Origin: DMER64 sp041654355
GTDB lineage: Bacteria > Bacteroidota > Bacteroidia > Bacteroidales > UBA932
Assembly: GCA_041654355.1 (NCBI GenBank)
Contig: JBAZDQ010000009.1
Span: 1-64,000, forward strand
Reading direction: 5' to 3'
Length of the DNA stretch: 64,000 nucleotides
Positions within the stretch are counted from its first letter, which is position 1. Every line of letters starts with the position of its first letter. The notes under the pieces are model-generated. The model was given only the letters and a program-made list of their open reading frames with translations. It was not told the DNA's origin and did not search any database. Positions 33,754-43,673 of the stretch are shown one piece after another. Both the position numbers and the translations under genes were made by a program.

Positions 33754-35682
33754 ATGAACAAAAATCATTCCGAAATATTCCATCAGACCCTGCTCCGTTA
33801 CTGGGGTTACACTTCGTTCCGTGAAAACCAGGAAGATATAATTGCTTCAATTTACGATGGGACGGATACCCTGGCTCTTTTACCCACCGGGGGAGGGAAA
33901 TCCATGTGTTTCCAGGTCCCTGCCCTGCTCAAAGATGGCATTTGCATTGTGGTCACCCCGTTGATCGCACTTATGAATGACCAGGTTGAAAAGCTGAAAA
34001 CGCTGGGTATAAAGGCACTGTGTGTTCACTCCGGAATGAGTTCCTATGAAATTGACATTGCCCTGGACAATGCCGCATACGGATCCTACAAATTTCTCTA
34101 CTTGTCTCCCGAGCGCCTTGGAACGGAATTGTTCCGGGTCCGGGTACGCAAAATGGAACCTTCCATGTTGGTAGTGGATGAAGCTCATTGCATCTCGCAA
34201 TGGGGGTACGATTTCCGTCCCTCCTACCTGCGTATTGAAGAATTCAGGGAAATTTTTCCCAATGTGCCCGTTCTGGCTCTCACGGCAACAGCAACACCCC
34301 GGGTAGTTGAAGACATCACGGAGAAACTGCGTTTCAAGAGAAGCCACAAAGTATACCAAAGTTCTTTCGAGCGCAGGAACCTGGCATATGTTGTCCGTAA
34401 AGCCGAGGATAAAATGGGACAGCTTCTGCGTATTGTGCAGGGAGTAGAAGGCAGCGGCCTGGTTTACGTCCGGGAAAGAAAAAAGGCCGAGGATGTCGCC
34501 GAGTTCCTCATTTTTAACGGAGTCAAAGCCGATGCATACCACGCCGGGATGAATTCCCGGCAGAGAGCTGCCAAACAGGATGCCTGGAAGAAGGGCGGGA
34601 TCCGCGTAATGGTAGCCACAAACGCCTTCGGAATGGGGATAGACAAACCCGATGTCCGCTTTGTCTGTCACTTTGACGTTCCCGATGCGCCCGAGGCGTA
34701 TTTCCAGGAAGCAGGCCGTGCGGGAAGGGACGGGGAAAAAGCGTATGCCGTGCTGCTTTACAACCCTTCCGATGCCAAACGTCTGAAGCAGATTTATTCG
34801 GTATCATTTCCCGATCCGGAACTCATACGGGAAACTTACCAGGATCTGTACTCCTTCCTGGGCCTGGGTTACGGGGAAGGTGCAGAAAAACAATTCGATT
34901 TCAAACTGGAAGAATTTGCCCGGCGCAGGAAAAAACATCCCTCTACACTCTGGTATGCCCTTCAAAGCCTGGAACAGGAAGGATACATTTCGCTGACCGA
35001 TGAAGTGGACAATCCTTCACGCATCATGTTCCGGGTATCCCGGGATGAATTGTACCGTGTACAAATTGCCAACCCGCGCCTGGATACCTTTATTAAATTA
35101 CTGTTGCGTACTTATACGGGACTATTCAACGGATTCATTTCCATAGACGAGCAATACCTGGCAAATGTCAGCCGTAATGCACCGCGTGTGATAAGCGAAT
35201 ACCTGATCCACTTATCCCGTCTGGGTGTCATTTCCTACATACCCCGGAAAAAATCTCCCCAGATCTTTTTGCACATGCATCGCCTGGAACCCGGGAATGT
35301 TTCCCTGAACCCGGTCCGTTTTCTGCAACGTAAAGATGCTTATGCACGGAGGATGGAAGCCATGTTGCAATACGCCGGTTCCGATACTCCCTGCCGCAGC
35401 AAGCAGCTGCTGGCCTACTTTGGAGAAGGAACTACCGGTGATTGCGGTATCTGCGACGTCTGCCTGGCACGCAAAGGCCGCGAAAATCCCCGGGAAACCT
35501 TCCAAAGGATTTCCGGAAAAATTAGCCAGGCCCTCCGAAAAGGCCCCGTTCAGGTGCAACAACTGGACCTTCTTTTTTCCGAGTCAAAGGAACAGGTTAT
35601 GGAGGTGCTCCGGGCCATGGCCGAAAGCGGGGAAATACGTATACAGGACGATACCCTCCACTGGAACGGTCATACTACATAA
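33754..35682 (+). CDS. recQ: ATP-dependent DNA helicase RecQ
   Basis: This 642-residue SF2 helicase unwinds 3'-5' in recombination and fork repair. Motif 0 is FRENQEDII, Walker A is LLPTGGGKS (residues 42-50), the DEAH box is VVDEAHCISQWG, and motif VI is FQEAGRAGRDG. The RecQ zinc site is C-terminal: a Cys near CRSKQLLAYFG and CGICDVC. A winged-helix domain follows. The short C-terminus beyond it (about residues 570-642) does not obviously form an HRDC domain. ligA starts 27 bp downstream, and a near-consensus TATCTTTA at 35698-35705 may give it its own promoter. Confidence 0.94.
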   Translation: MNKNHSEIFHQTLLRYWGYTSFRENQEDIIASIYDGTDTLALLPTGGGKSMCFQVPALLKDGICIVVTPLIALMNDQVEKLKTLGIKALCVHSGMSSYEIDIALDNAAYGSYKFLYLSPERLGTELFRVRVRKMEPSMLVVDEAHCISQWGYDFRPSYLRIEEFREIFPNVPVLALTATATPRVVEDITEKLRFKRSHKVYQSSFERRNLAYVVRKAEDKMGQLLRIVQGVEGSGLVYVRERKKAEDVAEFLIFNGVKADAYHAGMNSRQRAAKQDAWKKGGIRVMVATNAFGMGIDKPDVRFVCHFDVPDAPEAYFQEAGRAGRDGEKAYAVLLYNPSDAKRLKQIYSVSFPDPELIRETYQDLYSFLGLGYGEGAEKQFDFKLEEFARRRKKHPSTLWYALQSLEQEGYISLTDEVDNPSRIMFRVSRDELYRVQIANPRLDTFIKLLLRTYTGLFNGFISIDEQYLANVSRNAPRVISEYLIHLSRLGVISYIPRKKSPQIFLHMHRLEPGNVSLNPVRFLQRKDAYARRMEAMLQYAGSDTPCRSKQLLAYFGEGTTGDCGICDVCLARKGRENPRETFQRISGKISQALRKGPVQVQQLDLLFSESKEQVMEVLRAMAESGEIRIQDDTLHWNGHTT

Positions 35683-35709
35683 TTCAGATATACTTCTTAT
35701 CTTTACCAC

Positions 35710-37788
35710 ATGAACCGAAGTCAGGCCGCAATCCGGGTCAGGGAATTGAAAAATGCTATCAATGAGCATAATAAGAAGTATTACGTACTGAATGCACCCT
35801 CCATTTCCGATTTCGAATACGATATGCTTCTGCAGGAACTGACCGCCCTGGAGAAAAAATTTCCGGAACTGATTACGGAAGATTCTCCCACTCAAAACGT
35901 TGGCAGTGACATAGCCGCGGAAAGCAGGGCATTCCTCCAGTACCCGCACAAATACCCCATGCTTTCCCTGAGCAACACCTACAGCCGGGAAGCCCTGGCC
36001 GAGTTCCACAACCGTATAACCAAAACAACAGACCGGGAAATTGAATACGTCTGCGAACTCAAATTTGACGGAACGGCAATCTGCCTGACCTATAAAAACG
36101 GGAAACTATTCAGGGCCCTGACACGCGGGGACGGTACCGTGGGAGATGACGTAACTCGTAACGTGGAACGGATCAAATCCATTCCTGTATTCCTGCCACC
36201 GGCTGCTTCCTGTAAAGTTCCCTGGCCCTCAGCATTTGAAATACGCGGGGAAATACTCATGCCTTTCAACAGTTTCAGGGAATTGAACGCTTTGAAAGAA
36301 GAACAGCAGGAAACCCCGTTTGCCAATCCGCGCAATGCCGCCGCCGGTACGCTTAAATTACTTTCGGCAGACGAAGTGGAACGTCGCGGCCTGGATTGCT
36401 TTCTATACCACCTGATAGCCGATATTCCCGGTGTCGGTACCCATTGGCAGGCTATGGAAGTTGCACTTGAATGGGGTTTCCCCGTATCCAAACACCGTAA
36501 ATTGTGCCGGGACCTGAACCAGATAAATGAATTCCTTGATCATTGGGATACTGCACGTACCGGTTTAAAAGTAGCAACAGACGGTGTTGTGGTCAAAGTC
36601 AATGATTTTTCCCTGCAACGTGCCCTGGGTATGACAGCCAAGAGTCCCCGCTGGGCTACTGCTTATAAATTTAAGGCCCAACAGGCAGCCACAAAGCTGT
36701 TGTCTGTAGATTTCCAGGTGGGACGTACGGGTGCTGTTACTCCTGTTGCAAACCTGGAGCCTGTATTGCTTTCAGGAACTACCGTCAAACGAGCCTCCCT
36801 GCATAACGCAGACCAGATTGCTTTGCACGATATCCGGTTGGGCGATACGGTATTTGTGGAAAAAGGCGGTGAGATCATCCCCAAAGTGGTAGGTGTAGAT
36901 TTGGAAGCCAGACCGGAAGGTACTGTTCCTTTCCTCTATATTACACATTGTCCCGAATGCGGAACCCTATTGGAAAGAGATCCGGAAGAAGCAAAGCATT
37001 TTTGTCCAAACCGTCTGAACTGTCCACCGCAAATCAAGGGCAGGATAGAACATTTCATGAGCCGTAAAGCCATGAACATACTAGGGGGAGAGGCACTGGT
37101 GGAACAATTGTACAACAAAGAGCTGGTCAAAGATCCTTCGGATCTGTACGACCTTACCCCGGATGCCTTAAGATCCCTGGAAAACTGGGGAGACAGATCC
37201 ACCGATAACTTGTTAAAAAGCATAGACGCTTCGTGCAACGTGCCTTTCCACAGGTTTCTCTACGCCATAGGGATCCCTTATGTGGGAGAGACCACGGCCA
37301 AATACCTTGCATCCCATTTCCAATCACTGGACAACCTGCGCAACTCACCGGAAGAAGAACTGACTCAGGCTCCCGAGATCGGGGATAAAATAGCATCATC
37401 CATCATCCTATATTTCAATGATCCACAGGTCATCAGCATGCTGGAGAAACTCCGCGCGGCAGGACTGCCATTCAGTCAGGGCACGGACGAAGGGGCGCGT
37501 CTGTCAGACAAGCTGCAGGAAAAGCAGCTTGTCATCTCGGGCAATTTTTCCCGTTCACGCGAAGAGATGAAAAAGCTGATCGAATCCCACGGAGGGAAAG
37601 TCATCTCGGCAATCTCGGGCCAGACGGATTACCTGCTGGCCGGGGAAAAACCCGGACCGGCCAAATGGCAAAAAGCTACAAAACTCAATATTCCGATCAT
37701 TAACGAAACCGACTTTCTGCGTCTTATAGGGGAATTGCCGGGAGAAGGCACAGTTTTTGAGGCGGAACAAAAAACAACCTTATTCTGA
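35710..37788 (+). CDS. ligA: NAD-dependent DNA ligase LigA
   Basis: LigA seals nicks in replication and repair using NAD. The 692-residue protein has domain Ia (NKKYYVLNAPSISDFEYDML), and the nucleotidyltransferase domain with adenylated Lys118 in CELKFDGTAICL. NPRNAAAGTLKLL and the OB fold VGRTGAVTPVANLEPV follow. A four-cysteine zinc finger (HCPECG, HFCPN, NCPP) precedes helix-hairpin-helix repeats. A C-terminal BRCT domain (about 615-690) contains ISGNFSRSREEMKKLIESHG. Everything expected is present. The flavodiiron gene begins two bases after the stop. Confidence 0.96.
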   Translation: MNRSQAAIRVRELKNAINEHNKKYYVLNAPSISDFEYDMLLQELTALEKKFPELITEDSPTQNVGSDIAAESRAFLQYPHKYPMLSLSNTYSREALAEFHNRITKTTDREIEYVCELKFDGTAICLTYKNGKLFRALTRGDGTVGDDVTRNVERIKSIPVFLPPAASCKVPWPSAFEIRGEILMPFNSFRELNALKEEQQETPFANPRNAAAGTLKLLSADEVERRGLDCFLYHLIADIPGVGTHWQAMEVALEWGFPVSKHRKLCRDLNQINEFLDHWDTARTGLKVATDGVVVKVNDFSLQRALGMTAKSPRWATAYKFKAQQAATKLLSVDFQVGRTGAVTPVANLEPVLLSGTTVKRASLHNADQIALHDIRLGDTVFVEKGGEIIPKVVGVDLEARPEGTVPFLYITHCPECGTLLERDPEEAKHFCPNRLNCPPQIKGRIEHFMSRKAMNILGGEALVEQLYNKELVKDPSDLYDLTPDALRSLENWGDRSTDNLLKSIDASCNVPFHRFLYAIGIPYVGETTAKYLASHFQSLDNLRNSPEEELTQAPEIGDKIASSIILYFNDPQVISMLEKLRAAGLPFSQGTDEGARLSDKLQEKQLVISGNFSRSREEMKKLIESHGGKVISAISGQTDYLLAGEKPGPAKWQKATKLNIPIINETDFLRLIGELPGEGTVFEAEQKTTLF

Positions 37789-37790
37789 TC

Positions 37791-38987
37791 ATGACAGCAA
37801 AAATTCTGGAAACCCTTCATTTCATCGGGACAAACGACAGGCACAAAACGTTATTTGAAAGCAACTGGCCCCTCCCCTTTGGGATCTCATACAATTCCTA
37901 TCTGATCAAAGACACCAAAACAGCTCTTTTGGATACTATTGAATATGGCAGCGATCGTTCCTATATGGAAGAAGTGGCGGCCATTCTTGACGGAAGAGAC
38001 CTGGATTACCTGGTGATCCTTCATATGGAGCCGGACCATGCCGGCATGATAGGTGAAATAATGCAGCGTTACCCTTCTGCCACAGTAGTTACCAACGCCA
38101 AAGCCATTAAATTGCTGGAGATCTATTTCCCGGAACTTGACAAAAACAGGATGCGGGAAGTCAAAGAAGGCGATAACCTGGAGCTGGGGCATCACCACCT
38201 GCAATTTGTCATGACACCCATGGTACACTGGCCGGAATCCATGATGGCATACTGTACTGCAGAAAACATACTGTTCTCACAGGATGCCTTCGGTACATTC
38301 GGTACACTGGACGGCGGGATCTTTGATGACGAGATCAACCTGGATTATTACAAAGATGAAATGCTGCGGTATTATACAAATATTATTGGACGTTTTTCAA
38401 CGCAGGTAGAAAAAGCCCTGCAGAAAGCCGCCGCACTGCCTATCAGGATCATATGCCCTGTACACGGACCGGTTTGGCGCACTAAACCTTCTGTAGTGTT
38501 TGACTGGTACAGCCAATGGGCTGCCAGCAAAGGAGATACCGGCGTGGTGCTTGCCTATGCCTCTATGTACGGTCATACAGAAAAAACAGCCGATTACATT
38601 GCCCGGCAGCTGGCCGTGAACGGTATCCGGGACATACGCGTGTTCAATGTATCCAATACACATCCTTCATTTATTTTAAAAGAAATATGGAAATACAACG
38701 GGATCGTTTTGGGATCCTGTTCCTACAATACGGGCATGCATCCCAATATGCACCATCTCTGCCACGAAATTGAGATCATGCAACCCGGAAACAAAAAAGC
38801 ATTCCTGTTCGGAGGGTATTCCTGGAGCGGCGGAGGATTGAAAAATTTACGTCTTTTTGCCCAGAATATGTCCGAAAAGCTTAAATGGGAAGTGCAATCT
38901 CCCGGAATGGAAATTCCCGGGAATCCCACTGCAAAGGCTCTGGAAAGCCTGAACGAGCCTATCACAGCATTTGCCGCAACCTTATAA
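37791..38987 (+). CDS. Flavodiiron protein (FprA/A-type flavoprotein)
   Basis: This 398-residue cytosolic enzyme reduces O2 to water (or NO to N2O) and protects anaerobes. The N-terminal metallo-beta-lactamase-like domain has diiron ligands in HMEPDHAG (His78, Glu80, Asp82, His83), MVHWPESMM, SQDAFGTFG and CPVHGPVWR. The C-terminal flavodoxin domain begins at about residue 250 with LAYASMYGHTEKTA for FMN and contains GSCSYNTGMHP. The electron donor, usually rubredoxin or a ferredoxin reductase, is not encoded nearby. It lies 2 bp after ligA and 6 bp before the RelA/SpoT-family gene. Confidence 0.93.
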   Translation: MTAKILETLHFIGTNDRHKTLFESNWPLPFGISYNSYLIKDTKTALLDTIEYGSDRSYMEEVAAILDGRDLDYLVILHMEPDHAGMIGEIMQRYPSATVVTNAKAIKLLEIYFPELDKNRMREVKEGDNLELGHHHLQFVMTPMVHWPESMMAYCTAENILFSQDAFGTFGTLDGGIFDDEINLDYYKDEMLRYYTNIIGRFSTQVEKALQKAAALPIRIICPVHGPVWRTKPSVVFDWYSQWAASKGDTGVVLAYASMYGHTEKTADYIARQLAVNGIRDIRVFNVSNTHPSFILKEIWKYNGIVLGSCSYNTGMHPNMHHLCHEIEIMQPGNKKAFLFGGYSWSGGGLKNLRLFAQNMSEKLKWEVQSPGMEIPGNPTAKALESLNEPITAFAATL

Positions 38988-38993
38988 ATTGTA

Positions 38994-41147
38994 TTGTTTT
39001 TGGAAACACCTGACCTTATAGATCAGCATTTTGAACCGCTCAGGCAATCAACCCTGAAGCGTTGTGCCGGCCCGGAAGAATGCGAGCTGGTCTTCAAAGC
39101 GTACCAGTTTGCCAAGGAAGCTCACAAGAACCAGAAACGGATCTCGGGCGATCCCATCATCATGCACAGCATTGATGTGGCAAAGATTGTGGTTGATGAG
39201 ATAGGCCTGGGATACAAGTCCATAGTTACAGCATTGCTCCATCACATATTTACTGACACTGACTATAGCCGGGAAGAGATTTCCGGGATGTTTGGGGAAA
39301 AGATCGGGGAGCTGGTAGAAGGACTCGGCAAAATGGAACGGGTTTTTGCCGCGCAGGACAAGACGCAGGAAGAAACGTTCAAGCAAATGCTCCTGACCGT
39401 CAACCAGGACATCCGTGTGCTTCTGATCAAATTGGCCGACCGTTTGCATAACCTGAGGAACCTGGAAGAACTGCCTGTTGAGAAACGGGCCCGCAACCTG
39501 GGGGAATCCATGTACGTGTTTGCTCCTCTGGCCCACCAGATGGGATTGTATTCCATCAAATCAGAGATCGAGAACATCTGGATGAAGTACGTCATGCCCG
39601 CGGAATACAGGGAAATCGAAGAAAAAGTCAGGGCCGAGACGGGTCGCCAGGGAACCGAAATCACTCAAACGTTTCTAGAACCCATCCGTGAAATGCTTAG
39701 TGGAGAAGGCTTGGATTTCACCATATCTACCCGTATTAAAACACCGTACTCTATTTGGTCAAAGATGAGAAAGAGGAACGTTCCTTTTGAAGAGGTATTT
39801 GACCTGTTTGCACTTCGCATTGTCTTTCGGCCCGAAGAAATAAATATTGAGGAAGAACGCAGGATCTGTTATTATATAGAAAACCTGCTGAACCGCCGTT
39901 GGGAACCTTACCCTGAACGCCGGCGTGACTGGCTTTCGCGACCTAAAGAAACCGGGTATGAGGCATTGCACTCTACGTTTTTAACGCCTTCCGGGAAATG
40001 GCTGGAAGTCCAGATACGCAGTAAACGGATGGACGATATTGCCGAACAGGGAGTGGCTGCCCACTGGAAATATAAAGGCATCACACCCGAGATCAGCGGT
40101 ATGGAAAAATGGCTTTCAAGGGTACGCGAAACGTTAGAGAAAAAAGACAGCGAAAGCCTGGAGTTCTTTGACAATTTTCAGCCCGGGAACCTGATCTCGG
40201 TCTTGTATGTCTTCACACCCAAAGGAGAAATGCGGATGTTGCCCAAAGGAGCTACCGCCCTGGATTTTGCCTACTACATCCATTCCCAGGTGGGAAATCA
40301 TGCACTGGCTGCCAAGATCAACGAAAAGCTAATGCTTCTTTCAACACCGCTGCGGGGTGGAGACCAGGTTGAGATCATTACTACACAAGAATCCCGGGTA
40401 ATGATAGAATGGTTGGGAAACGTCACCACATCCAAAGCCCGCAATATGATCCTGGAGACTCTGAAAAAACAAGGAATTGACCATATCCAGGAAGGCAGAA
40501 ACCTTTTGAACAAACGTCTTGCGGAATTCGGCATCAAGCCCCATACACGTCTGATGACCAAACTGCTGACATCATACCAGATAGGATCCCCGGAAGAATT
40601 GTATGGCAGGATAGGTGCGGGAATGCTGGATCTTTCCGGATTACGTGACGTGTTGTTAAAAGGCACCCCATCACGTAAATTTGTAACCTGGATACCTTCT
40701 CCCGATTGGAAACGAAGAAAAGATTATTATGCGTTCCATTTTGCCCCCTGTTGCCGTCCAACAACAGACGACAAACTCATTGGTTTTATTGACAGGAAAT
40801 CACATGATCTCTACATTCATTCTTTAGGCTGTAAGCGCATAGAAGCTCTTAAAAGATTGCACCGGAACGACAATGCGACAGTTAGTGTTGTCTGGAAAAA
40901 ACAACGTCTTTCTTCCACATTGGTAAAACTCAACATCAGGGGACAGGACCGGATGGGTATTATCCACGAGATTACGCATACCGTATCGTTGACATTATGT
41001 GTCAATATCCGCAGCTTTCAGCTTGTAGCTCATGATAATATATTTGACGGAGAACTGGAAGTATACGTTCAGAAAGACACTGATCTGAATAACCTTATTG
41101 AACAACTAAGAAAGGTAAAAGGCATTGAAACGGTAAAACCGGAATAA
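38994..41147 (+). CDS. RelA/SpoT-family (p)ppGpp synthetase with degenerate HD hydrolase site
   Basis: This 717-residue long RSH protein has HD-type domain 30-190, synthetase 200-370, TGS about 400-465 and ACT at the end. Synthetase motifs are intact: RIKTPYSIWSKM, FDLFALRIVF, GYEALHSTF and EVQIRSKRMDDIAEQGVAAHWKYK. In the hydrolase domain the usual HDxxED reads HHIFTD (His83-His84, Thr87-Asp88), while IMHSIDVA and KLADRLHN remain. Hydrolysis is therefore predicted to be impaired, making this a RelA-like synthetase. No ATG is available before residue 57, and an in-frame stop lies just upstream, so translation most likely starts at TTG 38994 (or TTG 39000). It appears to be in an operon with ligA and the flavodiiron gene. 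Confidence 0.88.
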   Translation: MFLETPDLIDQHFEPLRQSTLKRCAGPEECELVFKAYQFAKEAHKNQKRISGDPIIMHSIDVAKIVVDEIGLGYKSIVTALLHHIFTDTDYSREEISGMFGEKIGELVEGLGKMERVFAAQDKTQEETFKQMLLTVNQDIRVLLIKLADRLHNLRNLEELPVEKRARNLGESMYVFAPLAHQMGLYSIKSEIENIWMKYVMPAEYREIEEKVRAETGRQGTEITQTFLEPIREMLSGEGLDFTISTRIKTPYSIWSKMRKRNVPFEEVFDLFALRIVFRPEEINIEEERRICYYIENLLNRRWEPYPERRRDWLSRPKETGYEALHSTFLTPSGKWLEVQIRSKRMDDIAEQGVAAHWKYKGITPEISGMEKWLSRVRETLEKKDSESLEFFDNFQPGNLISVLYVFTPKGEMRMLPKGATALDFAYYIHSQVGNHALAAKINEKLMLLSTPLRGGDQVEIITTQESRVMIEWLGNVTTSKARNMILETLKKQGIDHIQEGRNLLNKRLAEFGIKPHTRLMTKLLTSYQIGSPEELYGRIGAGMLDLSGLRDVLLKGTPSRKFVTWIPSPDWKRRKDYYAFHFAPCCRPTTDDKLIGFIDRKSHDLYIHSLGCKRIEALKRLHRNDNATVSVVWKKQRLSSTLVKLNIRGQDRMGIIHEITHTVSLTLCVNIRSFQLVAHDNIFDGELEVYVQKDTDLNNLIEQLRKVKGIETVKPE

Positions 41148-41150
41148 TAC

Positions 41151-43037
41151 ATGAAGAAGATTATCAGAAATACTATTTTGTACGGGGCTGTTATTTTGTT
41201 CGTGGCATCTTTAGTGCTTCCCCAGAGCTGCGCCAATACAACGGCTGCACCTGCCGGAGGCCCCGTAGATTCCATCCCTCCCCTGTTGACAGCCACCATT
41301 CCCGATGTCAATCAAAGCCGTATCAGTACTACATTAAAACGGGTGGAACTGCAATTCAATGAGTACGTAAAACTGGTCGATCCCAACAAAAATATCATGC
41401 TTTCGCCTCCCCCTGAAAAAAATCCCACACTCAGGACAAAAGGGAAAGGTGTTGTGGTAGATCTGAAAAATGAACTTCTTCCAAATACCACGTACAGCCT
41501 TTACTTTGGGAATGCCATACAGGACAATAACGAAGGCAACCCTTTCCCCGTATTTGCGCTCAGTTTTTCTACTGGGGAAAAGGTTGATTCATTGATGTAC
41601 TCCGGTATGGTGGTGGATGCTTCTACCCTCTTACCCATAGAAAACGCTACCGTGCTGCTACATATCAACCCGGCAGACACTTCTTTGACAAAATCCTTGC
41701 CTGTAGCTGTTACACGAACGGACCCTTACGGATATTTTGTCTTACGGAATCTTAAGGATACGCTGTATTCATTATTTGCCATAACCGACCAAAACAACAA
41801 CTACAGGTACGATCCTGTCAGCGGTGAACAGGTAGGATTTATTGGAAATGAGATCATACCTCAAAAAAAGATGTTTACTTATGCCCCCGAAATCCAGCCC
41901 TATTTTGCCAAAGATACGGCGGGTTTGTTACGTCGCCCGGTGGAAGGGAACGTATTTCTGTTCAAAGAGGCGAGTTCGCGGCAGTACCTGCGCAGTTATG
42001 ACAGGATTCGTCCCCGGGCACTGGAACTGAAATTCGGAGCTCCCAATCCCCAAATTTTGAAAGCCGTCATTCCGGGAATGGACTCCACACAGATTATTCG
42101 TCAACACAATTATTACAGGGACAGTCTTATCTGGTGGCTTGCCGCTCCTTCCGTTCCGGATACGGTATATTTGCACCTGACCTACATGGCTACAGATGAT
42201 TCTTTGAATACGCTTATGCCTCGTACAGATACCCTGCGTTTTACCCCCTTTCAGGAAAAAGAGGAGGAAGGACAACAGGATGCGAACAACCTGAACAACC
42301 TGGGAAGACGCGGTGAACGACAACAGGCACCTCCTTCTGTCAAACCGAAAAGGGAAACTATGAATATGAAAGTGGACGTTGTCCCTGATGTGCTTATGAG
42401 TAAAGGCTTTACGGTAAATTTTGGCGATCTGCCCGTAGATCCGGATTTCACGCTTACACATATGACACGGATCACCCCTCAGGAAGACACGGTCCCGGTC
42501 ACTTTCTCAGTCAGCAGGGATTCACTTGACCTGTGCCTGTATTATATATTTCCAAATACATACATGGAAGGAACCCCGTACAGGTTCCTGATCCCCACCG
42601 ATGTCTTTACCGATATCAACGGATTTAAGAACGATTCCGTGATTACTAATTTTGAAACGCTTTTGTCCGATGATTTCGGGTCCCTGACACTGAATATACA
42701 AAACGTATTCACACCGGTGATCATTGATTTGATGAATGAAGGACGTACTCAGGTGCTAAGAACTCATCACGTTCTTGCAGATTCAACCGTAATGATCCCT
42801 TACCTGAAAGCCGGAAAGTACGCGCTACGTATTACCGGGGACACCAACGGAAACGGCCTTTGGGATACCGGCAACGTCATTCAAAAAAGGCAGGCCGAGA
42901 AAGTTCGAATATTCCGTTTTCCCGGCGGCGGCAGTTTGCTGGAATTGGCAGAAAAAATGGAACTAACACAAACACTGGATATAGAACAAGTACTAAATCA
43001 GCATGTTACACTTACTCCACCGGCTCGAAAACGTTAA
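41151..43037 (+). CDS. Lipoprotein with N-terminal bacterial Ig-like (Big_5) domain
   Basis: This 628-residue protein has a signal with lipobox-like LPQSC (Cys about 27). An Ig-like domain at about 42-150 follows: GGPVDSIPPLLTATIPDVNQ, LQFNEYVKLVDP, LLPNTTYSLYFGNAIQDNNE. That opening (A-P-x-G-G-P-x-D-x-x-P-P) is typical of a widespread Bacteroidota envelope protein of unknown function. A second beta-rich module holds AGKYALRITGDTNGNGLWDTG near the C-terminus. It starts 3 bp after the RSH gene and overlaps the next gene by 35 bp, so these envelope genes may be co-expressed. Confidence 0.78.
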   Translation: MKKIIRNTILYGAVILFVASLVLPQSCANTTAAPAGGPVDSIPPLLTATIPDVNQSRISTTLKRVELQFNEYVKLVDPNKNIMLSPPPEKNPTLRTKGKGVVVDLKNELLPNTTYSLYFGNAIQDNNEGNPFPVFALSFSTGEKVDSLMYSGMVVDASTLLPIENATVLLHINPADTSLTKSLPVAVTRTDPYGYFVLRNLKDTLYSLFAITDQNNNYRYDPVSGEQVGFIGNEIIPQKKMFTYAPEIQPYFAKDTAGLLRRPVEGNVFLFKEASSRQYLRSYDRIRPRALELKFGAPNPQILKAVIPGMDSTQIIRQHNYYRDSLIWWLAAPSVPDTVYLHLTYMATDDSLNTLMPRTDTLRFTPFQEKEEEGQQDANNLNNLGRRGERQQAPPSVKPKRETMNMKVDVVPDVLMSKGFTVNFGDLPVDPDFTLTHMTRITPQEDTVPVTFSVSRDSLDLCLYYIFPNTYMEGTPYRFLIPTDVFTDINGFKNDSVITNFETLLSDDFGSLTLNIQNVFTPVIIDLMNEGRTQVLRTHHVLADSTVMIPYLKAGKYALRITGDTNGNGLWDTGNVIQKRQAEKVRIFRFPGGGSLLELAEKMELTQTLDIEQVLNQHVTLTPPARKR

Positions 43038-43671
43038 ATACCTGGTCCTAATGATCATGTTGCTCTCAGGTTCTGTCCTGGCGGGGCAGACCCTACCCGA
43101 TAAACAGCACATGATAGGGATACGGGGCGGGTACGCTTTCAATGGAGTGCACTTCAATCCCGACAGAAAACAAAGCACAGTACCTTCCTATATAAACGCT
43201 TCCCTGCTCTACACGTATTACCATGATCTCTGGGGCACTATGCCTTATTTTGGATTGCAGACAGGACTGACCTATACGCAGCAGGGATATAAAACGCCTG
43301 ATCTTAGACGGATCTACGAAGTGATCCGTGTGCCCCTGACGTCCCAATTCCACTTTGATTTCTGGAAGATGCGGATATTGATCAACCTGGGCTGTTTTGG
43401 CAGCTACCGGATGAGTGCCGTGGATTTCACACCGGAGCATCCGGATGGACTTCCAGTGGAGTTTGACTGCAACCATATTTATATAGATTACGGCATACAA
43501 GCCGGAGCCGGCCTGGCCCTGGTATTGCACCCTTTTGAATTCCACATAGAGGCAAATTACCTTTATTCCCTGTCTATGATAGAAAATCCCGCATTGTACA
43601 GCAATGAATATTACACCTACGGGTATCCTAACCAATTGCTATTTACGCTGGGCATCTTTATACATCTGTGA
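43003..43671 (+). CDS. Outer-membrane beta-barrel protein, PorT-like size
   Basis: This 222-residue protein has an N-terminal signal (KYLVLMIMLLSGSVLAG) and alternating hydrophobic/polar strands with aromatic girdles (FGLQTGLTYTQQGYK, GIQAGAGLALVLHPFEFHIE, FTLGIFIHL). It looks like an eight-stranded barrel of the PorT/outer-membrane-protein family. The ATG at 43003 overlaps the preceding gene by 35 bp; an ATG at 43051 would remove the overlap but shorten the signal peptide. ispG begins two bases after the stop. Function unknown. Confidence 0.65.
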   Translation: MLHLLHRLENVKYLVLMIMLLSGSVLAGQTLPDKQHMIGIRGGYAFNGVHFNPDRKQSTVPSYINASLLYTYYHDLWGTMPYFGLQTGLTYTQQGYKTPDLRRIYEVIRVPLTSQFHFDFWKMRILINLGCFGSYRMSAVDFTPEHPDGLPVEFDCNHIYIDYGIQAGAGLALVLHPFEFHIEANYLYSLSMIENPALYSNEYYTYGYPNQLLFTLGIFIHL

Positions 43672-43673
43672 TA

